A DNA stretch of 64,000 nt from Amylibacter sp. IMCC11727 (GTDB taxonomy: Bacteria > Pseudomonadota > Alphaproteobacteria > Rhodobacterales > Rhodobacteraceae). Position numbers and translations under genes: made by a program. This document shows, piece after piece, positions 58,743 through 64,000 of this stretch (position 1 is the first letter of the stretch; the number at the start of each line of letters is the position of its first letter). The notes below the pieces were generated by a model that saw only the letters and a list, made by a program, of their open reading frames with translations, made no database searches and had not been told where the DNA came from. The stretch is taken from positions 1,742,001 to 1,806,000 of the forward strand of contig NZ_CP122960.1 in assembly GCF_029854195.1 (NCBI RefSeq), written 5' to 3'.

Positions 58743-59597
58743 ATGAAATGGCAAGGACGACGCGGCAGCCGCAATATCGAAGATCGACGCAGACGCGGTG
58801 GCGGCGGTAAAGCTGCTGGTGGCATTGGGGGCTTTGGCCTGATTGCGGTTTTGGCGATCGGGTATTTCATGGGAGTGGACCCCGCGACATTGCTCAACAT
58901 CGCTGGGGGCCAAAACACGGGCGGTGGTTCTGTTGAAATTACCGAAGCCGACAAACAGGCAGGCCAATTTGTGTCAGTGACCTTGGCTGACACAGAAACC
59001 ATTTGGACCGAAATCTTCGAAAACCAGCTTGGGCGCAGATACAATCCTGCTACGCTTGTGCTGTTCAAAGGGTCCACACAATCGCCCTGCGGCGCGGCCA
59101 GCGGGGCATCTGGCCCGTTTTATTGCCCCGCAGATAAGAAAGCGTATTTGGACACGGATTTCTTTGTCACGATGTCGCGCCAGTTGGGCGCGTCTGGTGA
59201 TTTTGCTGCGGCATATGTTGTGGCCCATGAAATTGCACACCATGTTCAAAACGAGCTTGGCACATTGGGGCAGGCAAACCGCGCACGGCAGCGCATGTCC
59301 CAAACCGACAGCAACCGCGTGTCTGTTATGATTGAATTGCAGGCGGATTGTTATTCGGGAATTTGGGCGCGATATGCCCAAGAGCGTTTGAAAACTTTGG
59401 AACGTGGCGATTTGAAAGAGGCGATTAATGCGGCCAAGCAAATCGGTGACGACACATTGCAGCGCAATGCTGGCCAACGGCCCAATCCGCACACGTTTAC
59501 CCATGGAACGTCAGCGCAGCGGCAAAAATGGTTCCAACGCGGTTTTAACACAGCCCGAATAGATCAATGTGACACCTTCAATACAGAGAATTTGTAA
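58743..59597 (+). CDS. Neutral zinc metallopeptidase (YpfJ-like)
   Basis: Protein of 284 residues: basic N-terminus (MKWQGRRGSRNIEDRRRRGG), one transmembrane helix (about 31-45), then a zinc-peptidase-like domain with HEIAHH at 162-167 and ELQADCYSGIWARY, the family's third-ligand block. Earlier IWTEIFENQLGRRY and PFYCPADKKAYLD are also family-typical. It is anchored with the catalytic domain in the periplasm. Substrates are unknown. The ATG at 58743 starts the conserved part. Confidence 0.92.
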   Translation: MKWQGRRGSRNIEDRRRRGGGGKAAGGIGGFGLIAVLAIGYFMGVDPATLLNIAGGQNTGGGSVEITEADKQAGQFVSVTLADTETIWTEIFENQLGRRYNPATLVLFKGSTQSPCGAASGASGPFYCPADKKAYLDTDFFVTMSRQLGASGDFAAAYVVAHEIAHHVQNELGTLGQANRARQRMSQTDSNRVSVMIELQADCYSGIWARYAQERLKTLERGDLKEAINAAKQIGDDTLQRNAGQRPNPHTFTHGTSAQRQKWFQRGFNTARIDQCDTFNTENL

Positions 59598-59615
59598 GAA
59601 GGCGCATTTTGGGCG

Positions 59616-59644
59616 TTGACGGGGCGCGAACGCCTCGCTAAATC
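59616..59644 (+). promoter_or_regulatory. Promoter of tRNA-Leu
   Basis: TTGACG and TAAATC are separated by exactly 17 bp and end 11 bp before the tRNA, a strong sigma-70-type match. Confidence 0.65.
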
Positions 59645-59655
59645 ACCCGAGCGTT

Positions 59656-59740
59656 GCCCGAGTGGCGGAATTGGTAGACGCAGGGGATTCAAAATCCCCC
59701 GCCGCAAGGCTTGCCGGTTCGAGTCCGGCCTCGGGTACCA
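59656..59740 (+). tRNA. tRNA-Leu (anticodon CAA)
   Basis: 85-nt tRNA with encoded CCA. The acceptor stem GCCCGAG pairs with CTCGGGT, the anticodon stem GGGGA/TCCCC encloses loop TTCAAAA (anticodon CAA, reads UUG), a variable arm (GCCGCAAGGC region) typical of leucine class II tRNA follows, and the T arm contains GGTTCGAGTCC. Confidence 0.96.
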
Positions 59741-59888
59741 TATTCCAGTTTTGGAAAAGCACAAAAGCCGTGACAGTTGTCGCGGCTTTTTGCGTTTGGG
59801 CTATTGCGATCTTACTGCGTTGCAAAACCGCTGGACAGGGCAGGGCAGCCTTGCGAAAAGCAACGAAGCATAAAGGAACGAGGCGCAT

Positions 59889-61811
59889 ATGGCGGGTATT
59901 AAGCAAGTTTTGGATTTGGCCGAAGCAGCTGCGAAAGCAGGCGACACGGGCCGTGCCATTGGGTTGTACCGTCAAATCCTGACCAAAGTGCCAAAACATT
60001 CCAAAGCCAAAAAAGCGCTTGCTCGGTTGGAAAAACAGGGTGGTGGCAGTGGGCAAATGACCCAAAACGATGCCCAGGCCCTGATACAGATTCTAAATTC
60101 GGGCAATTTCCCCGCCGCACAATCCGCCGCCAAACAATTGTCCGAACGGTTCCCAAATGAGCCATTCGTGTTCAACATTCTTGGCTATGCCAGTGGGATG
60201 GTGGGCGATGAAAAGGCGGCAGTGGCTGCGTTTAAATGGGCAATCAAACTTAATCCCAATTTTGTTGAAGCATTGTCAAACTATGGGTCGTATCTGGTCC
60301 AAATTGGCAAACCAAAAGAAGCAGTTGAAGTCTTGCGCAAGGCAATCGCGAAAAAGCCGAATTATGCTGAAGCGCATCACAACCTTGGTTTGGCGTTAAC
60401 CGCACTGGAAAACGCCCAAGACGGTATGGTGCATTTGGACAAGGCCATTGCGTTGCAGCCAAATTATGGAAACGCCTTTAACAGCCGTGGCAACGTTTTC
60501 AAAAATATCGGCCAATTGTCCAAAGCGGTTGAGGATTTTCGGGCTGCATTAAAAATTAACCCTCAAGACAGTGGCGCCAAAGAAAACCTGAGCAACGTGT
60601 ATGCAAGCCTTGGGGATGTTACTGAATCGCTAAAGTTGACAGATGAGCTGCTTGCCACGGACCCAAACAACCTTGATTGGTTGCGCCGCCGCGCAATCCA
60701 ACTGCACGCACTTGGACGCAAAGATGAAGCAGTTACCGCCTTTCGCGCGGTTTTGGAAAAATCTGAAACAGATGCTGAAGCCATCGCAATTTCATTGGAA
60801 TTGGTTGCGCCCGAAGACCGTGTTGCCTTGCGAGACCGCGCGACACATTTGGCCCAAGATGACAGCGTCGATCCACACGACAAAGTTCGCTTGGCTTTTG
60901 CCTTGGCGAGCGACGCTGAAAGAACCAAGCAATTTGATGTTTCGCAAAAATGGCTTACCACCGCCAATGCACAGTACAAAGATATCCTGCCGCCCCTTCC
61001 AGAAGAGGAGGCCGTGAAGTTTGAACAAGCGCGCAAGTTCTTTGGAAAAGGAATACCTGATAAGTTTAAGAGCGCGGGACTGGACACGGATCGCCCAATT
61101 TTCATTGTGGGGCTCATGCGGTCAGGAACATCATTGGCCGAGCAGATCATTTCCAGCCATTCAAAAGTGTTTGGCGCAGGTGAATTGAACTCGGTGCGTG
61201 ATCTGGGGGGGCCAATCCTTGCCGCGCAAGACACGGCGACCCCCTCACAAATAACCGCATTTGCACAAGATTATCTTTCCGTTTTAGATTTGGCCGACCC
61301 GCAAAAGCGCCGTGCCGTTGATAAAATGCCTGCAAATTTCTTGTACGTAGGCTTGATCAAAACCGCGTTCCCCAATGCGAAAATAATCAATACCGTTCGC
61401 GATCCGCGCGACACGTGCTTTTCGATTTGGAAGAACTTCTTCGACACATATGCCCACCAATATGCCTATGATCAAAAAGAATTGGCGGCGTTTGCCAACA
61501 GCTATAAATCGCTGATGAATTTCTGGGATGAACAGTTCCCAGGCGACATTTATCACCTTCGCTACGAAGACCTCATTGCAAACCAAGAAGGCGAAAGCCG
61601 CAAATTGCTCGATTATTTAGGGTTGGAGTGGGAAGACGAGGTTTTGGAATTCCACAAATCAAAACGCGCCGTGCGAACTGCTTCCGTTAACCAAGTCCGA
61701 GAGAAAATTTACAATACCAGCGTCAAAAGCTGGACACATTACGTCGATCATTTGCAGGATTTGTTTGATGGGCTTGATGCGGATTTATGGGCACATGCCA
61801 TGGTGGATTAA
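59889..61811 (+). CDS. TPR-sulfotransferase fusion protein
   Basis: Protein of 640 residues. The N-terminal 300 residues are tetratricopeptide repeats (LGYASGMVGDEKAAVAAFKWAI, NYGSYLVQIGKPKEAVEVLRKAI, NLGLALTALENAQDGMVHLDKAI, in register). The C-terminal part (about 400-640) is a sulfotransferase domain with the PAPS 5'-phosphosulfate motif FIVGLMRSGTSLAEQII (405-421) and the 3'-phosphate motif NTVRDPRDTCFSIW. It resembles TPR-linked sulfotransferases of marine bacteria. The acceptor substrate is unknown. No PAPS-synthesis genes are in the window. Confidence 0.92.
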   Translation: MAGIKQVLDLAEAAAKAGDTGRAIGLYRQILTKVPKHSKAKKALARLEKQGGGSGQMTQNDAQALIQILNSGNFPAAQSAAKQLSERFPNEPFVFNILGYASGMVGDEKAAVAAFKWAIKLNPNFVEALSNYGSYLVQIGKPKEAVEVLRKAIAKKPNYAEAHHNLGLALTALENAQDGMVHLDKAIALQPNYGNAFNSRGNVFKNIGQLSKAVEDFRAALKINPQDSGAKENLSNVYASLGDVTESLKLTDELLATDPNNLDWLRRRAIQLHALGRKDEAVTAFRAVLEKSETDAEAIAISLELVAPEDRVALRDRATHLAQDDSVDPHDKVRLAFALASDAERTKQFDVSQKWLTTANAQYKDILPPLPEEEAVKFEQARKFFGKGIPDKFKSAGLDTDRPIFIVGLMRSGTSLAEQIISSHSKVFGAGELNSVRDLGGPILAAQDTATPSQITAFAQDYLSVLDLADPQKRRAVDKMPANFLYVGLIKTAFPNAKIINTVRDPRDTCFSIWKNFFDTYAHQYAYDQKELAAFANSYKSLMNFWDEQFPGDIYHLRYEDLIANQEGESRKLLDYLGLEWEDEVLEFHKSKRAVRTASVNQVREKIYNTSVKSWTHYVDHLQDLFDGLDADLWAHAMVD

Positions 61812-61926
61812 CCCGCGTACGCCCTAATCGTTTCTTGATAGGGTGGCAGATGCGGTCTGAGTAGTGGGCGATTGTATCCTAATTTTGTGTTTTGCAGGAA
61901 TAGGTCGGTTTTCCCTTCTTTCTTGC

Positions 61927-61955
61927 TTGACTTGGAAGCGTCTCGCCCACATAAG
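61927..61955 (+). promoter_or_regulatory. Promoter of rplU-rpmA
   Basis: TTGACT and CATAAG are separated by 17 bp, about 140 bp before the rplU start, giving a long untranslated leader in a 282-bp gene-free gap. This leader may carry autoregulation of L21. Confidence 0.6.
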
Positions 61956-62093
61956 GCCCCATCCGCGCGATGGAAGGGATTCCACGCGCTTTTCTTAATA
62001 TTGCTCTGTGAAGAGCACGTTGTCCGAGGCGGGTTGCCCCACAAACACCTGATAGGTGGCCACAGGATACGGAAACTGAAAAAGGTCGAACAG

Positions 62094-62783
62094 ATGTTCG
62101 CAGTCGTTAAAACTGGTGGCAAACAGTACAAAGTTGCCTCTGGCGAAGTGCTCAAGATCGAAAAGATCGCAGGCGAAGCCGGTGAAACAGTCCAATTCAA
62201 CGAAGTTCTGATGCTCGGTGGTGACAAAACCACTGTGGGCACGCCAACTGTTGCTGGTGCCGGCGTTCAAGCCGAAATCCTTGAGCAGGGCAAAGGTCCT
62301 AAGGTCATCAACTACGTGAAGCGTCGTCGTAAGCACTCTTCTCAGCGTAAAAAAGGCCACCGTCAGCAACTGACAGTTGTTCGTATCACGGATATTCTGG
62401 CCTCTGGCGCAGACAAGTCTGGTGTTATGGCCGCTGTAAACGGTGCTGGTTTTGTTGCTGCCGCTGGCGCAGCAGGTGCTGCAGCTGCAGCCCCTAAGAA
62501 AGCCAAAGCTGAAAAGAAAGCGCCTGCCAAAGCCGCAGCGCCGAAAAAAGCCAAAGCTGAAACAGCCGCACCAGCTGCCGCTGGCGCAGATGATTTGAAA
62601 GAATTGTCAGGTGTTGGTCCAGCTCTTGAAAAGAAATTGCACGCAGCAGGCGTGACAACTTTCGCACAAATCGCCGCTTGGGGCGAAGCTGACATCGCAG
62701 AATTCGATGAAAAGCTGTCGTTTAAGGGTCGCATTGAGCGCGAAGGTTGGGTAGACCAAGCCAAAGCATTGGCTAAAGGCTAA
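62094..62783 (+). CDS. rplU: 50S ribosomal protein L21 with C-terminal HhH extension
   Basis: L21 core (residues 1-103: FAVVKTGGKQYKV, VEILEQ-type AEILEQGKGPKVI, KRRRKHSSQRKKGHRQ) is followed by an Ala/Lys-rich linker (about 115-165) and a helix-hairpin-helix-like domain (about 167-229: LKELSGVGPALEKKLHAAG, WGEADIAEFDEKL). Total 229 residues against about 103 for a lone L21. A similar domain is found on NuoE and other proteins of Rhodobacterales as far as I recall. It could bind nucleic acid near the large subunit. The ATG at 62094 matches the family start. rpmA follows after 11 bp. Confidence 0.95.
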   Translation: MFAVVKTGGKQYKVASGEVLKIEKIAGEAGETVQFNEVLMLGGDKTTVGTPTVAGAGVQAEILEQGKGPKVINYVKRRRKHSSQRKKGHRQQLTVVRITDILASGADKSGVMAAVNGAGFVAAAGAAGAAAAAPKKAKAEKKAPAKAAAPKKAKAETAAPAAAGADDLKELSGVGPALEKKLHAAGVTTFAQIAAWGEADIAEFDEKLSFKGRIEREGWVDQAKALAKG

Positions 62784-62794
62784 GGAGAGAACTC

Positions 62795-63064
62795 ATGGCA
62801 CATAAAAAAGCAGGCGGTTCATCCCGTAACGGTCGCGACTCCGCAGGACGTCGCCTCGGCATCAAAAAATACGGCGGCGAAGCTGTCATCCCAGGCAACA
62901 TCATCGCGCGTCAGCGCGGCAACAAGTGGTGGCCAGGTGAAGGTGTAGGTCAAGGTAAAGACCACACAATCTTCGCAACAGTTGAAGGCGCAGTGTCGTT
63001 CCGCAAGGGCTTCAAAAACCGCACGTTCATTTCTGTTCTGCCAGTGGCTGAGGCCGCTGAATAA
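62795..63064 (+). CDS. rpmA: 50S ribosomal protein L27
   Basis: L27 of 89 residues, near the peptidyl-transferase centre: AHKKAGGSSRNGRDSAGRRLGIKKYGG and NIIARQRGNKWWPGEGVG in outline (key: GSSRNGRDS, IIARQRG) with AGGAGAG upstream of the ATG. It is co-transcribed with rplU and ends in a terminator. Confidence 0.98.
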   Translation: MAHKKAGGSSRNGRDSAGRRLGIKKYGGEAVIPGNIIARQRGNKWWPGEGVGQGKDHTIFATVEGAVSFRKGFKNRTFISVLPVAEAAE

Positions 63065-63093
63065 CCGATACCTACATCGGAACGCAAAGTTCA

Positions 63094-63124
63094 AAAGGGT
63101 CGGTTGAAAAACCGGCCCTTTTTC
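63094..63124 (+). terminator. Rho-independent terminator after rpmA
   Basis: AAAGGGTCGGTT pairs with AACCGGCCCTTT (one G-U pair) around a GAAA tetraloop, with a short T-run, 30 bp after the stop codon. Confidence 0.9.
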
Positions 63125-63170
63125 GTTTGGGCGTTCTATTTCATCCAACCAATCAAGCAAGGAGGGGATG

Positions 63171-63734
63171 ATGACTGCAATGACGTTAAGACCTCGCCTT
63201 GTTGGGGAACGGGTTGTCCTGCGGGCTCCAATCGAAAGCGATGTAGATGATCGTCTGGCCTTGGGCCGTGATCCTGAGATCGTAAAAATGTTTGGTGGCG
63301 ATCCGATCAATATTGCTCCGTTAACACGTCAGATGGCGCAGAACTGGGTCAACGATCAAATAGACCTTGAAACCGCTTGGATAATCGAAATTGCGGGCCG
63401 TTGTGTGGGGGACATTCGCCTGCATTCTGTAAACCAAATAGATGCGCGGGCGGTTTTAGGATTGGGAATTCTGGACCCAACACTGTTGGGGCAGGGGTAT
63501 GGAACCGAGGCCATTACACTATTGCTTCAACACGCTTTCGGCGCTTTGGGTCTTCACCGCGTGTCTTTGCGGGTTATCGAATTTAATTCACGCGCCATTG
63601 CGGCCTACAAAAAGGTAGGTTTCAAAGAAGAAGGGCGTGAACGTCAAGCGGCGTTGGTCCAAGGGGAGCGGTATGATGATTTGATCATGGGAGTGCTTGC
63701 CCATGAATTCCATTCGCTTGAGGCTCAATCATGA
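63171..63734 (+). CDS. GNAT-family N-acetyltransferase
   Basis: Acetyltransferase of 187 residues, the RimJ/RimL-like group: LRPRLVGERVVLRAP at the start, then LGLGILDPTLLGQGYGTEAITLLLQHAFG with the CoA-binding Q-G-Y-G-T motif, and LHRVSLRVIEFNSRAIAAYKKVGF. The start at 63171 suits AAGGAGG (5-bp spacing); an ATG three bases earlier is possible. Its TGA overlaps the ATG of the following LysE gene. The substrate may be a ribosomal protein N-terminus or small molecule; not decidable. Confidence 0.91.
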   Translation: MTAMTLRPRLVGERVVLRAPIESDVDDRLALGRDPEIVKMFGGDPINIAPLTRQMAQNWVNDQIDLETAWIIEIAGRCVGDIRLHSVNQIDARAVLGLGILDPTLLGQGYGTEAITLLLQHAFGALGLHRVSLRVIEFNSRAIAAYKKVGFKEEGRERQAALVQGERYDDLIMGVLAHEFHSLEAQS

Positions 63735-64000
63735 TCGCATTTGGTCCTCTGTTGATCTTCTTCGCCTCCCAAGTGGGCACACCTGGACCTGCAAACATGG
63801 CTCTCATGGCGACAGGTGCGCGGTTTGGGTTGCGGCCCGCGCTGCCTTTTGTGGCGGGCGTGGCTGTTGGCAAGCAATTCATCATCTGGCCCATTGGGTT
63901 TGGTTTGATGGGAGTGCTGAGCGCGTATCCTTTGATCTTTACCACGCTGAAATTCGCTTCTGCGGCATACATCATTTATTTGGCGTGGAAGGTGGCGAAC
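63731..64000 (+). CDS. LysE-family exporter (3' end outside window)
   Basis: Amino-acid exporter of the LysE/RhtB superfamily. The first 90 residues are visible: the conserved start PGPANMALMATGARFGLRPAL with the PGP motif and three hydrophobic helices. The gene continues beyond the window. It is translationally coupled to the acetyltransferase through an ATGA overlap, so the two may act on related small molecules. Confidence 0.9.
   Translation, partial: MIAFGPLLIFFASQVGTPGPANMALMATGARFGLRPALPFVAGVAVGKQFIIWPIGFGLMGVLSAYPLIFTTLKFASAAYIIYLAWKVAN

Noticed and set aside
1..64000. Prophage, insertion sequence, CRISPR array or replication origin
   Set aside because: No transposase, integrase, phage structural gene, regularly spaced repeats or DnaA-box cluster was found.

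Overview
The window looks like a chromosomal segment from a marine Rhodobacteraceae (Roseobacter-group alphaproteobacterium) of moderate GC. The evidence is protein-level resemblance and layout: a Rhodobacterales-style L21 with a C-terminal helix-hairpin-helix tail, L9 with an acidic tail, an FtsY with a very long Ala/Glu-rich N-terminus, a taurine-pyruvate aminotransferase, DUF1223/DUF2842/DUF2237 proteins, a PiT phosphate carrier and a dense set of N-methylamine and polyamine catabolic genes. I see no phage, transposase, integrase or CRISPR array. No stretch longer than 300 bp lacks a gene.

Layout: 1-5.8 kb holds the 3' part of aconitase, tandem TM2 membrane proteins, an ICMT-like membrane protein, a ketopantoate-reductase-like gene and a secreted DUF1223 protein. 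At 5.9-9.0 kb there is a tight four-gene operon: a cobalt-type nitrile hydratase/thiocyanate hydrolase-like enzyme whose beta subunit is split in two, plus an EamA transporter. It faces a divergent GrdB-like (Sec-less) gene. At 9.1-12 kb lies infC, whose reconstructed start is the rare codon ATA, followed by two membrane-anchored low-complexity proteins. Histidine biosynthesis (hisB, hisH, hisA, hisF, hisE) spans 13.5-19.1 kb and is interrupted by a metallophosphoesterase, a small membrane protein and an opposing DUF2147 gene. A Sel1 protein and a di-haem peroxidase follow.

The 21-36 kb region is the metabolic accessory core. It has four LysR regulators, an MttB-superfamily methyltransferase without pyrrolysine, a Rieske oxygenase with the bridging Glu seen in quaternary-amine oxygenases, a dimethylglycine-dehydrogenase/GcvT-type oxidase and a ProC-like reductase, then a gamma-glutamylation set (PuuB-like oxidase, PuuA-like synthetase, class I glutamine amidotransferase) and a glutaryl-CoA-type dehydrogenase. 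The simplest reading is catabolism of methylated and primary amines into folate one-carbon units, amino acids and ammonia; the true substrates are not visible.

The rest (37-64 kb) is mostly housekeeping: pyrG, secG, purA, a PiT transporter with a possible Pho-box-like repeat, tpa, rpsF-rpsR-rplI, fabD-fabG, ftsY, yciB, dsbB, tRNA-Leu(CAA), rplU-rpmA. Smaller accessory genes among them include a cytochrome b561-YceI fusion beside a stand-alone YceI, and a TPR-sulfotransferase fusion. The window ends inside a LysE-family exporter gene.

The best candidates for something under-described are the split nitrile-hydratase-like operon with its GrdB-like neighbour, the methylated-amine cluster, and the pair of low-complexity anchored proteins at 9.8-11.9 kb.
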